Shown here: positions 17,354-25,671 of the stretch, in pieces | Position numbering within the stretch: the first letter of the stretch is position 1 | Layout: the number at the start of each line of letters is the position of its first letter | NCBI GenBank assembly: GCA_963757335.1 | Contig: CAVWRJ010000008.1 | Coordinates: 1-64,000 of the forward strand | Length of the DNA stretch: 64,000 nucleotides | DNA from: DASQPA01 sp963757335 | Lineage (GTDB): Bacteria > Acidobacteriota > Thermoanaerobaculia > Multivoradales > UBA5704 | Direction of reading: 5' to 3' | The notes under the pieces: generated by a model | The model's database searches: none | The model's input: only the letters and a program-made list of their open reading frames with translations | What the model was told of the DNA's origin: nothing | Made by a program: the position numbers and the translations under genes

Positions 17354-18253
17354 TCAGCGACAGCGCACGACGACCAGGTTGCCCGATGGATCCCGGACCG
17401 AGGCGGAGTCAGCGCTCTCGGCGACCGGCGACACGCCAGCGGCGCGGAGGCGATCCAGCACGCGGCCAAGCTCGGCGCGGTCGGGCAGGAGCACCTCGTA
17501 GGAGCGCAGGCCCACCGCGCCGGGCGCGGCCGGACCGGACCCGGCGCTGTGCCAGGTGTTGAGCCCGAGGTGATGGTGATATCCGCCGGCCGAGACGAAC
17601 AGGGCGCCCGGATAGCCCCGGGTCATCACATCGAAGCCGAGCACCCCGTGGTAGAAGGCCTCGGCGTCGGGAATGCTCGCCACCTGGAGGTGGACGTGCC
17701 CGATCGTCGTGGCGGCCGGCACGCTGCGCTGAAGGGCCTCAGCGCCCGCCAGCTCATCGGCCAGCCCCTGCAGATTGAGCGACAGCGTCGCCATCTGCAG
17801 CTCGCCGTCGGCGTAGCTCCACTCCTCGCGGGGACGATCGCGGTAGAGCTCGATGCCGTTGCCGTCGGGGTCTGACAGGTACAGCGCCTCGCTGACCAGG
17901 TGATCGGCCACCCCGTCCAAAGACCAGTGGGCCTCCGCCAGCCGGGCCAGAGCGAACGCCAGGTCAAGCCGCGTCGGGTACAGGATGGCCAGGTGATAGA
18001 GACCCGTCGCCCGGCGATCCAGCGCGGGCGCGGACGCATCGCCGTACAGCCGCACGAGGTCGGCCCCGCCCGGCACGCCGAAGGCCAGACCCCCGTCGTC
18101 GAGCTCGCGCACGCTCAAGCCCAGCGCGGTCTCATAGAACGCCCGGCTGCGGGCGAGGTCTGACACGGTCAGCGTCACCGCGCCCAGCGAGGTTCCGGCG
18201 GCGATCGAAGGCAGCGCGGCGGTCGAGGTGGGGGAGGGGCTCGGCGGGCTCAT
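17354..18253 (-). CDS. VOC-family ring-cleavage dioxygenase (catechol 2,3-dioxygenase-like)
   Basis: A 299-residue protein with two vicinal-oxygen-chelate modules: LGAVTLTVSDLARSRAFYE...GLYHLAILYP...DPDGNGIELYRD, then IGHVHLQVASIPDAEAFYHG...GGYHHHLGLNTWHSAG. The metal ligands His, His and Glu are visible in HVHLQ, HHLGLNTW and the final YEV strand. Length and layout match the CatE/MhqE type that opens or detoxifies catechols. It is the last gene of a tight run from a MarR regulator through YceI and an FMN reductase, and ends in RDPSGNLVVVRCR. Confidence 0.85.
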   Translation of the reverse strand: MSPPSPSPTSTAALPSIAAGTSLGAVTLTVSDLARSRAFYETALGLSVRELDDGGLAFGVPGGADLVRLYGDASAPALDRRATGLYHLAILYPTRLDLAFALARLAEAHWSLDGVADHLVSEALYLSDPDGNGIELYRDRPREEWSYADGELQMATLSLNLQGLADELAGAEALQRSVPAATTIGHVHLQVASIPDAEAFYHGVLGFDVMTRGYPGALFVSAGGYHHHLGLNTWHSAGSGPAAPGAVGLRSYEVLLPDRAELGRVLDRLRAAGVSPVAESADSASVRDPSGNLVVVRCR

Positions 18254-18273
18254 CGGATCTATCGGAGTCGAGG

Positions 18274-18831
18274 CTACGCCGCCGCGGCTGCGTAGCGGCC
18301 GTGATGGGCGATCAGGCCGGCCACGATCTCGGCGAGCCGATCGCGGGTCTCAGGATCGGTGAGCTCGCCGTCGGCGGAGAACAGCTCCTGGGCCTTGGCC
18401 ACCGGCAGCTCGGCTTCCAGCACGCGCGCGCCGGCGATGCCGAGCGCCTTGCGCAGATGATCCTGGGCCCACATCGCGCCGTAGTCGGTCATGCTGGCGC
18501 CGATCACCGCGGCGGGCTTGCCCCACAGCGCCGAATCGGGCCCGTGCGGCCGCGAGGCCCAGTCGACCACCTGCTTGACCTGCCCCGGGATCGTCGTGTT
18601 GTACTCGGGGGTGGCGAACAGGACGGCGTCCGCGCTCTCGAGCTCGGCGCGCAGACGCTCCACCTCAGCGGGTGGAGCGTCCTCGCGGTCCTCGTTGAAC
18701 GGAGGCAGAAGCTCGAGATCCTCGTAGATGTCGATCGTCACGCCGGCAGGCGCGACCTGAGCGGCGGCCCGCAGAAGCGCCGTGTTGTACGACGCTGCCC
18801 GCAGGCTGCCGGAGATGCCGAGGATCCTCAT
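18274..18831 (-). CDS. NADPH-dependent FMN reductase (quinone/chromate reductase type)
   Basis: A 185-residue flavodoxin-like oxidoreductase. The FMN phosphate loop is GISGSLRAASYN at residues 5-16, with the isoalloxazine-contact motif ATPEYNTTIPGQVKQVVDW and GKPAAVIGASMTDYGA. It reduces quinones to hydroquinones by two electrons, and some members act on chromate or azo dyes. It lies 20 bases upstream of the VOC dioxygenase and four bases after YceI on the same strand, so it is operonic with both. Confidence 0.9.
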   Translation of the reverse strand: MRILGISGSLRAASYNTALLRAAAQVAPAGVTIDIYEDLELLPPFNEDREDAPPAEVERLRAELESADAVLFATPEYNTTIPGQVKQVVDWASRPHGPDSALWGKPAAVIGASMTDYGAMWAQDHLRKALGIAGARVLEAELPVAKAQELFSADGELTDPETRDRLAEIVAGLIAHHGRYAAAAA

Positions 18832-18835
18832 CGAA

Positions 18836-19384
18836 CTAGGCGCTCTTGACGGCGGACACGCTCACCAGCAGCTTGACGTCGTTGGCGACGAGGAGGTTGC
18901 CGTTGGGGAGGGTCTGGTTCCACTTGAGGTCGAACTCGCGGCGGTCGATCGAGCTGGCGAGCTCGAGGCCAATGCGCTCATTGCCCCACGGGTCCTCGCC
19001 GTTCTCGGCGACCTCGCCCGTGAGCTCGATCGGCTTGGTGATGCCCTTGATGGTGATCTCGCCCTTGAGGGTGATGTTGCCGGCGCTACCCACCTCGGTG
19101 GCGGTGGAGTGGAAGCTGATCTTGGGCTGCTGCTCGGCGTCGAAGAACTCAGGGCCCTTGAGGTGGCCATCGCGGTTCGCATCGCCGGTGTCGACCGTGG
19201 CGACATCGACAGTGCCCTCGAGGACGGGGGCGTCACCGGTGGCGTCAATCTTGCCCTCGAAGGCGCCGAAGCGGCCGCGGACGGTGGCGATCCCCATGTG
19301 CTTGACCTCAAAGCCGACGCTCGAATGGCTGGGGTCGACGTTGTAGACGGCGCTCGGGATCTGCGTCAAAGTGGTTGCGGACAT
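18836..19384 (-). CDS. YceI-family lipid/isoprenoid-binding protein
   Basis: YceI lipocalin-like fold that binds polyisoprenoids such as quinones. It opens YNVDPSHSSVGFEVKHMGIATVRGRFGAFEG and ends in the typical FDLKWNQTLPNGNLLVANDVKLLVSVSAV. No signal peptide is present, so it is probably cytoplasmic. ATG 19384 (MSATTLTQIP) was chosen over 19426 because AAAGGAG lies about 11 bases upstream. It is the first gene of the quinone-stress operon and is preceded by a good promoter with repeated GTTGAC half-sites. Confidence 0.9.
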   Translation of the reverse strand: MSATTLTQIPSAVYNVDPSHSSVGFEVKHMGIATVRGRFGAFEGKIDATGDAPVLEGTVDVATVDTGDANRDGHLKGPEFFDAEQQPKISFHSTATEVGSAGNITLKGEITIKGITKPIELTGEVAENGEDPWGNERIGLELASSIDRREFDLKWNQTLPNGNLLVANDVKLLVSVSAVKSA

Positions 19385-19401
19385 TGGGGGCGCTGCTCCT
19401 T

Positions 19402-19457
19402 TGTTGACGAATTGTTGACTGCGCAAGCAACGATAGCACAGATGGTTGCGCTGTCAA
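19402..19457 (-). promoter_or_regulatory. Promoter and MarR-type half-sites before yceI
   Basis: On the minus strand, -35 TTGACA (19452-19457) and -10 TATCGT (19430-19435) are 16 bases apart. Two GTTGAC half-sites repeat at 19403-19408 and 19414-19419, matching half of the palindrome in front of the MarR gene. Confidence 0.6.
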
Positions 19458-19556
19458 GCATTTCGTCTCGCGGCGTGCGACGACCCGACCGATACACCCG
19501 TCAGGCGCGCCGCTAGTCCGCGCGCGCCGAGCCGGACTCCAGCGCGCCGAGGTCCG

Positions 19557-20036
19557 CTACTCGGCGGTGCAGCGCCCGCCGGCGCCGGCGCCCGGCAAGC
19601 GCCCGAGCAGCGTCGCGAGCTGCTCGATCTCCTCGGGCGAGAAGTGCTCGAGGAACATCCGCCGGATGCTGGCCACGTGCGAGCACCCGGCCTGGCGCAG
19701 CTTGTCGTAGCCCGGGTCGGTCAGCTGGGCGTAGGAGACGCGGGCGTCGTTGGGACAGGCCACCCGCTCGCACAGACCCGCTTCCACGAGCCCGTCGACG
19801 AGCCGGGTGATCCCGGACCGCGTGAGCATCGTGCTCTCGGCCAGCGCCGACATCGGCAGGCGCCGGCCCTCGGCCTGTGACAGATACAGCAGGACTTCGT
19901 AGTCCCTAGTAGTCATACCGTGCTCGGCGGCCAGGTCGGCATCGAGCACCCTCACGATCGACGCGTGGCTCTGCAGATAGCTGCGCCACGCATCGAGAGC
20001 AGCGCCCTCAAGTCCTGTTTCCGCGAACGTTTCCAT
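19557..20036 (-). CDS. MarR-family transcriptional regulator
   Basis: A 159-residue winged-helix repressor: YEVLLYLSQAEGRRLPMSALAESTMLTRSGITRLVDGLVEAG (recognition helix), then the wing (ACPNDARVSYAQLTDPG) and a C-terminal dimerisation helix. It sits upstream of and in the same direction as the YceI-reductase-dioxygenase set, an arrangement like MhqR/YodB-type quinone sensors. Single Cys residues at LCERVACPND could be thiol sensors. Autoregulation is likely through the palindrome 13 bases upstream. Confidence 0.88.
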   Translation of the reverse strand: METFAETGLEGAALDAWRSYLQSHASIVRVLDADLAAEHGMTTRDYEVLLYLSQAEGRRLPMSALAESTMLTRSGITRLVDGLVEAGLCERVACPNDARVSYAQLTDPGYDKLRQAGCSHVASIRRMFLEHFSPEEIEQLATLLGRLPGAGAGGRCTAE

Positions 20037-20048
20037 GCTCAGAGTCTA

Positions 20049-20062
20049 GTTGACGGATCAAC
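20049..20062. promoter_or_regulatory. Palindromic operator upstream of marR
   Basis: GTTGA-CGGA-TCAAC, a perfect 5-4-5 palindrome immediately before the MarR start codon and close to the divergent MBL-fold gene at 20102. The GTTGAC half-site recurs before yceI. Confidence 0.6.
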
Positions 20063-20101
20063 GGTCAAACCCATCTCATCCATCCGGGGTAGCCTCAAAT
20101 C

Positions 20102-20709
20102 GTGGAGGAAATCGCTCCAGGGCTGTGGCACTGGACGGCCCGTCACCCTCATATCGGCAGCACCGTGAGCTCGTATTACCTCGAAAACGAGTGCGTGCTG
20201 CTGGATCCTATGTTCCCGCCGGACGGACCGGACTGGTTCAGCGCGCGAGAGTCCATCCCTCAGCACATCGTGCTGTCCAACCGGCATCACGACCGCGACG
20301 CGTGGCGGCTGCGGGATGCCTTTGGCTGCGAGGTGCATTGCGTCGCCAACGGACTGCACGAGCTGGAGGGCAGGGGGCCGGTGACGGCGTTTCATTTCGG
20401 CGACGAGCTCCCCGGTGGGATCGTCGTCCACGAGGTCGGCGCGATCTGCCCCGACGAGACCGCGCTGCACATCCCCGGCCACCAGGCGCTGGCCTGTGCC
20501 GATGGGGTCGTGCGGTGGCCCGGGGTGGACGGGCTGACCTTCGTGCCCGACTGGCTCATCGAGGATCCGGGCCGACCAAGGAGCGGCTCCGCGCCGCCTA
20601 TCTCGGTCTGCTGGAGCTGGACTTCGATCGTCTGCTGCTCGCTCACGGCGATCCCGTGGTGGGCGAAGCCAAGGCCGCGCTGCGCGCGTTCGTGGACGGT
20701 GCCGGCTGA
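20102..20709 (+). CDS. MBL-fold hydrolase-like protein, frameshifted
   Basis: The GTG start gives MEEIAPGLWHWTARHPHIGSTVSSYYL. A metallo-beta-lactamase-like fold follows with LSNRHHDRDAWRLRDAFG in the metal-site position; HxHxDH is not intact. The frame breaks near 20,565 (after LIEDPG) and continues in another frame as PTKERLRAAYLGLLELDF...LLLAHGDPVVGEAKAALRAFVDGAG, the normal C-terminus. This is a single-base error or mutation. It is divergent from the MarR gene and may share its operator. Confidence 0.7.
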
Positions 20710-20754
20710 TCGGGCTGATGGCGGACCCGTGCCCGTTGATGGTGGAGCCGGGCG

Positions 20755-21325
20755 ATGACGCGCCGCGCTCGCGCATACCTCACGGCCACCGCGACGGCGA
20801 TCGCGTTGGCAGTCGCGCTCACCGGGTGCGGGCAGAGCTCGAACACCACCACCACGACCAGCACCAGCACCGGTGCGCCCGGGACCGGGCCGCCGAGCTC
20901 ATCCACACCGACGGCGACGGGCACCACGGGCTCGGGCACCACCGGCACGCCCTCGGGCTCGCAGGCGCTGGGCGTCAGCCCGGCGGTGGGATCACCCCAG
21001 TCGACGATGCGTTTCAGCTTCACCTCGCCCCAGGGCAGCGGCCCGCAGGGAGCCACGCTGATCTCGACCGCACTCAGCGTCGTCGGGCCCCACGGGTCCG
21101 GCTGCGTCGGCGTCCATCAGGCAGGCGCTGCCCTCAGAGCCCGCCGGGCAAAGCGTGGGCGTGGCGGTCGGGCCCACGCAGCTTGGGGGATCGTGGTGCC
21201 CTGGGACCTACACCGCGCGGGTCGAGGTGCTGGCCCGGCCCAAGTGCGGGCAGGGCATGATGTGCCCGCAGTTCATTCGCGTCGTCGCGGTGGTCGGACC
21301 GACGACGTTCAGGATCTCCGGCTGA
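20755..21325 (+). CDS. Secreted lipoprotein, frameshifted
   Basis: Signal peptide with lipobox (ALTGCG, Cys at residue 25), a Ser/Thr/Gly-rich linker, then a beta domain (MRFSFTSPQGSG...LISTALSVVGPHGSGCVGVHQ). Near 21,118 the frame shifts. The continuing frame reads LPSEPAGQSVGVAVGPTQLG and ends CPQFIRVVAVVGPTTFRISG at the TGA 21323-21325. The function is unknown; it is probably anchored to the outside of the membrane. Confidence 0.65.
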
Positions 21326-21671
21326 GCGTCCGGCTGCGCCGGGCCAGCACGGCACGACGCAGCGCGCGCTGACCGGACGCGAGCAGTTCCTCGTCGGGCT
21401 CGGCCCCGCTCTTGCCGCAGGTCGCGCCACATCGCCCACCGCAGCCCGGGCACCGGGCCAGCGTTCGTGTGACGGCGCCTTGCGCGAACCCCATCGTGCG
21501 AGAGGCCGAGGCATCGTCCATGGCCCGCGCCAGGGCGCGGTTACCGGCGGCGGGGGAGCGGCCGGTCTCGGGGGCTGACGCCGGGTGGGTGGGTGCAGAT
21601 GGGGCTCGCTCGCTCCCCGGCGCACCCGCCGGGCCTGAGCTGCTGCGCAGGAGCTCCCTGGCCAACGTCAT
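21309..21671 (-). CDS. Hypothetical Cys-rich protein
   Basis: A possible 120-residue protein with a central Cys cluster (RCPGCGGRCGATCGKSG) and a C-terminal helix (DEELLASGQRALRRAVLARR). The Cys cluster after a run of Arg/Ala helices recalls the N-termini of DUF4157-type proteins, but no peptidase motif is present. It overlaps the end of the opposite-strand lipoprotein gene, so it may be spurious. Confidence 0.3.
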   Translation of the reverse strand: MTLARELLRSSSGPAGAPGSERAPSAPTHPASAPETGRSPAAGNRALARAMDDASASRTMGFAQGAVTRTLARCPGCGGRCGATCGKSGAEPDEELLASGQRALRRAVLARRSRTLSRRS

Positions 21672-21725
21672 CGCCGGACCATCGTCGCAGGACCGCCCAG
21701 GGCGGTCAACCCCGAGCCCCGCGGG

Positions 21726-24002
21726 TCAGGCGGGGCGCTTGCGACCGTCGGAGACGGCCCGCCAGACGCGCTGAGGAGTCATCGGCAGCCGGGTCAGCCG
21801 CACGCCTCCCGTGGCGGCGGCGATGGCATTGCCCACGGCGGCGGCGACGCCGACGATCGGCGCCTCGCCGACCCCCTTGGCCCCGTAGGGACCCTCCGGA
21901 GCCGGCACCTCGACGATCTGCGCGTCAATCGCGGGGGTTCCCGCCGCGGTCGGCATGGCGTAATCCACGAGCGTTCCGGTGGTCAGCTGACCATGGTCGT
22001 CGTGGGCCAGTTCCTCCAGCAGTGCCCAGCCGAGGCCCTGCACGGTGCCGCCGTGCATCTGCCCCTCCACCAGCGCCGGGTTCAGCGCGCGCCCCACGTC
22101 CTGCGCGATGACATGGGCGAGGACGGTGACCGCCCCGGTCTCCGGGTCTATCCGGACGTGAGAGATGTGGGCGGCCGCCTGGGGCGCCGGCGTCTGCGCC
22201 GAGCGCCCGTGGCCCTCCACCGGCATGTGACGGCTGCCGAAGCTGAGGATCTTGGGCGCGAGCTCGTCGATCGGCAGCGCCTTGGCGGGCACCCCCACCG
22301 GCTGGATCGAGCCGTCGACGATCTCCAGATCGAGCGGTGAGATCTCCAGCTCATCGGCGGCGACCTCGAGCAGCCGCTCGCGCGCCTGAAGCGCGGCCCG
22401 CTCCACGGCCCGCCCGACCGTGTAGGTGACCTTGCTGCCGCCGCTGGTCCCGGCATAGGGGGCGCTCGAGGTATCCGCGTTGACCACCCGCACGCGTGAG
22501 GCGTCGACGCCGAACGCCTCGGCGGCGATGGCAGCGAACCCGGTCTCGACTCCGGTCATGTCGGCCGCGCCGGTGATGACCGTGAGGCGCCCGTCGGCAT
22601 CCAGACGACACACCGCCGCCGCCGGCTCATACCCGCCCGGCCACCAGCCGATGGCGACCCCGATGCCTTCATGAGCGCCGACTTCGTCCCGGCGTGCCCA
22701 CAGCGGGTGGTCGCGCACGCGCTCCAGGCAGGCCTCGGCGCCGAACACGGGGAACGCCTGTCCCGAGGGGGCAAGGTCACCCTCACGGGCGACGTTGCGC
22801 AATCGCAGCTCCAGCGGGTCGAGCTTCAGCCGGCGCGCCACGTCGTCGATCAGCGATTCGACCGCGAAGGCCGCCGGCGCCGCCGCGGGGGCGCGGTAGG
22901 CACCGAAGGTCACCCGGTTGGTGGCGACGCCCAGCGAGACGAGCTCGTGTGCCGGCCAGCGGTATGGCCCGGCGCTGAGCATCGCGGCGATCGACTCCAC
23001 GCCAAAGTCATCGGCGGACCCGCGATCGACGAGCACGCGGGCCCGGATGCCGGTCAACTGGCCGTCGGCAGTGGCGCCGAGCTCGACGGATAGGACCTCG
23101 GCGCCCGCCGGGTTGGTGGCGGCGATGTCCTCGCTGCGCGTGAGCGCCAAGCGCACCGGCCGTTTGAGCACCATCACCGCCGAGCAGGCCAGGGGCTCGA
23201 TGATCATCATCTTGCCCCCGAAGGCGCCGCCCAACGGGGCGCTGCGCACCCGGACCCGCTCGGTCGGGAGACCGAACAGCTTGGCCAGCGAGTCCCGGGT
23301 CGAGAACGGCGCCTGCGTGGAGCTGCGGACCACCAGGTCGCCCTCGGGCTCCAGCCACGCGGTCGCCGTCTGTGTCTCCAGGTAGCCCTGATACATCCAC
23401 GGCGTCTGGAAGCGGCCGCGCACCACCACGTCGCTGGCCGCCAGGGCGGCGTCGACGTCGCCGTTGGCCAGACGGGCGGTGCCGAGGACGTTGTCGGACA
23501 GCTCCTCGCCCTGAAGCCCGGCGGCCGCCACCGCGGCGTGGGCGTCGGCGATGGCGGACCCTTCGTCGACGGTCGCCTCGACCACCCGAGCTCGCGGCGC
23601 GCCCGGCCGCGCGGCGGCCTCGAGGTCAACCACCGGTTCCAGTGCTTGAAGCTGCACGTCGACGAGCGAGGCCGCATCCTCGGCCTGGGCCTCGGTCTGT
23701 GCGACGACCAGCGCGACGGGTTGACCGGCGTAGACGACCTCCTCACGGGCGAGGGGCTCGTAGAGCCGCCCCTTGCCGCTCGCGATGATGGGCAGGTCGC
23801 CGGCGGTGAGCACCGCGACCACGCCCGGCAGCGCCCGGGCCTCGTCGGCATCGACGGCTGAGATCATCGCGTGGGCCTCATGGGAGAGGACGAGGCGGGC
23901 GTGCAGCAGCCCGGGGATCGGCGTGTCCCCGGCGAACTGCGTCGTGCCACGCACCTTGGCCTCGGAATCACGGCGAGGAGCGGAGACGCCGATGGTGGCC
24001 AC
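21726..24002 (-). CDS. Xanthine dehydrogenase-family molybdopterin-binding large subunit
   Basis: A 758-residue molybdenum hydroxylase catalytic subunit. It has the N-terminal Ald_Xan_dh hammerhead domain (KVRGTTQFAGDTPIPGLLHA), the molybdopterin motifs LGGAFGGKMM and TFGAYRAPAAAPAAFA, then TSGGSKVTYTVGRAV. The C-terminal GAKGVGEAP supplies the catalytic Glu. AYRAP in place of AYxCSFR marks form II, so it is not a true CO dehydrogenase. The FAD and 2Fe-2S subunits expected with it are not adjacent. The substrate cannot be told. Confidence 0.88.
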   Translation of the reverse strand: MATIGVSAPRRDSEAKVRGTTQFAGDTPIPGLLHARLVLSHEAHAMISAVDADEARALPGVVAVLTAGDLPIIASGKGRLYEPLAREEVVYAGQPVALVVAQTEAQAEDAASLVDVQLQALEPVVDLEAAARPGAPRARVVEATVDEGSAIADAHAAVAAAGLQGEELSDNVLGTARLANGDVDAALAASDVVVRGRFQTPWMYQGYLETQTATAWLEPEGDLVVRSSTQAPFSTRDSLAKLFGLPTERVRVRSAPLGGAFGGKMMIIEPLACSAVMVLKRPVRLALTRSEDIAATNPAGAEVLSVELGATADGQLTGIRARVLVDRGSADDFGVESIAAMLSAGPYRWPAHELVSLGVATNRVTFGAYRAPAAAPAAFAVESLIDDVARRLKLDPLELRLRNVAREGDLAPSGQAFPVFGAEACLERVRDHPLWARRDEVGAHEGIGVAIGWWPGGYEPAAAVCRLDADGRLTVITGAADMTGVETGFAAIAAEAFGVDASRVRVVNADTSSAPYAGTSGGSKVTYTVGRAVERAALQARERLLEVAADELEISPLDLEIVDGSIQPVGVPAKALPIDELAPKILSFGSRHMPVEGHGRSAQTPAPQAAAHISHVRIDPETGAVTVLAHVIAQDVGRALNPALVEGQMHGGTVQGLGWALLEELAHDDHGQLTTGTLVDYAMPTAAGTPAIDAQIVEVPAPEGPYGAKGVGEAPIVGVAAAVGNAIAAATGGVRLTRLPMTPQRVWRAVSDGRKRPA

Positions 24003-24081
24003 GATCGCAACCTAGCACCGCAGAGAAGCCGGTCGGGAGCGGTCCGTCGATGCACCAATCTTTGGCGGGCATAGGTAGCGA

Positions 24082-24116
24082 TTGACACCCGCCGGACAAC
24101 CGTGTTAGCGTTCACA
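24082..24116 (+). promoter_or_regulatory. Promoter with LacI-type operator before the aldose epimerase
   Basis: TTGACA (24082-24087), 17 bases, then TTAGCG (24105-24110). TGTTAGCGTTCACA (24103-24116) is a near-palindrome of the kind bound by LacI-family sugar regulators in actinobacteria and overlaps the -10. Confidence 0.55.
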
Positions 24117-24183
24117 GTGTCAATGAGGGAGGCGTGTCCGTGGCGGCCGGTGCGGACGCGCGTACATATCGAGAGGAGCCGTT

Positions 24184-25572
24184 ATGCAGCACGCGTTCCG
24201 CGGCAGCAGGAGGCTGTTCGCCGTCCTTTCCGCATGCGCTCTGATTTGTGCGGCGTTCGCCGCAGGGGCCTCAGCGCACGCCGTGTCGAAGAGCAAGGGT
24301 CATCATCGCCACGGCCATCACCACGGCAACAGCGGGGTGACGATCACCAGCCAGCCGTGGGGCACCGTCCCCGGCGAGGGAACCGCCAACCTCTACACCC
24401 TCACCAACTCGAGGGGCATGACGGTCAACATCACCAACTTCGGTGGCGTGGTCCAGTCGATCTGGGTCCCCGACAGGAGGGGCGGGACCAAGAACGTCGC
24501 CCTGGGCTTCTCGAGCCTGTCGGACTACGTCAACGACTTCTTCCAGGGCCACACCAACGTCCCCTGGCCGGCTCCCGGTGGGTCGGGTGACGCGTACTTC
24601 GGCGCGATCATCGGGCGTTATGCCAATCGCATCGCCAATGCGTCGTTCCCACTCAACGGGACGACGTACACGCTGGATGCCAACAACGGTCCGAACACAT
24701 TGCACGGCGGGTTCCTCGGCTGGAACACCGCGGTGTGGGGGGCGGCCACATCGACCGGCCCCGGATTCGGGGCGCTGGAGCTGACGAACACGTTCAAGGA
24801 CGGCGAGGGCTGCGATCTCACGCGGACCACGACATGCACCGGATTCCCGGCGGACGTGCAGGCGACGGTGCTCTACAAGCTGACCAACGACAACCAGCTG
24901 AAGATCTCCTACACCGCGATCAACAGCTCCAAGACGCTCGACACGGTCATCAACCTCACCAACCACACGTACTTCAACCTGGGCGGTGAGGCCTCGGGCT
25001 CGGTCGAGAACCAGCTGCTGCAGATCAACGCCGACCAGTACACGCCGGTTGACCCCAACCTGATCCCGCAGAGCCCGTTCTTCGTGAACGTGGCCGGGAC
25101 GGCGTTCGACTTCCGGCACCTGCACGCGATCGGCGACAACCTCCGCAACACGAACCTGCCGGACGGTTACACGCCGCCGGCTGGTCAGCTCAAGCAGCTC
25201 CAGATCGCCCACGGCTACGACCACAACTGGGTGCTCAACAACTACAGTCCCGGTCACGTCCGCCTCGTGTCCACGGCGCTCGACCCCAAGACCGGGATCG
25301 TCCTCCGGACGTTCACCGATCAGCCGGGCGTGCAGTTCTACTCCAGCAACTTCCAGGTTGGAGACCTGATCGGCACGAGCGGGAGCGTGTACCGCCAGAC
25401 CCAGGCGTTCACGCTGGAGACCCAGCACTACCCGGACTCCCCGCACCACATCGGTGATCCGGCCTGGCCGTCGGTGGTCCTGAACGCCGGCGGAACGTTC
25501 AACTCCGCCACGTCGTACGCGTTCGGCGTGGCCGGCGGGGATGACCACCCTGACGGTCACCATCGCCGGTAG
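24184..25572 (+). CDS. galM: Secreted aldose 1-epimerase (galactose mutarotase)
   Basis: A 462-residue enzyme that interconverts alpha and beta anomers of aldoses. The signal peptide is at residues 1-31 (ending AGASAHA), followed by a His-rich linker (HHRHGHHHG). The catalytic domain shows ITNFGGVVQSIWVPDR, NTLHGGFLGWNTAVWGA, the catalytic His in NLTNHTYFNLGGE, and the sugar-binding region ITPVDPNLIP-like TPVDPNLIPQSPF, then LETQHYPDSPHH near the catalytic Glu. The length is normal plus the leader. An extracellular mutarotase implies growth on external oligosaccharides. Confidence 0.9.
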   Translation: MQHAFRGSRRLFAVLSACALICAAFAAGASAHAVSKSKGHHRHGHHHGNSGVTITSQPWGTVPGEGTANLYTLTNSRGMTVNITNFGGVVQSIWVPDRRGGTKNVALGFSSLSDYVNDFFQGHTNVPWPAPGGSGDAYFGAIIGRYANRIANASFPLNGTTYTLDANNGPNTLHGGFLGWNTAVWGAATSTGPGFGALELTNTFKDGEGCDLTRTTTCTGFPADVQATVLYKLTNDNQLKISYTAINSSKTLDTVINLTNHTYFNLGGEASGSVENQLLQINADQYTPVDPNLIPQSPFFVNVAGTAFDFRHLHAIGDNLRNTNLPDGYTPPAGQLKQLQIAHGYDHNWVLNNYSPGHVRLVSTALDPKTGIVLRTFTDQPGVQFYSSNFQVGDLIGTSGSVYRQTQAFTLETQHYPDSPHHIGDPAWPSVVLNAGGTFNSATSYAFGVAGGDDHPDGHHRR

Positions 25573-25671
25573 TCGCCTGACGTACTGACCCCAACCGCTC
25601 CGGCCGGTCCCGCTCCCGCGGCGGGGCCGGCCGGTGTCGTTCTGGGTCTCCGGGCGAGGTAGAGTCGCGCC

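Noticed and set aside
21726..24002. CO dehydrogenase (coxL)
   Set aside because: The active-site loop is AYRAP and not AYxCSFR; no coxM/coxS beside it.
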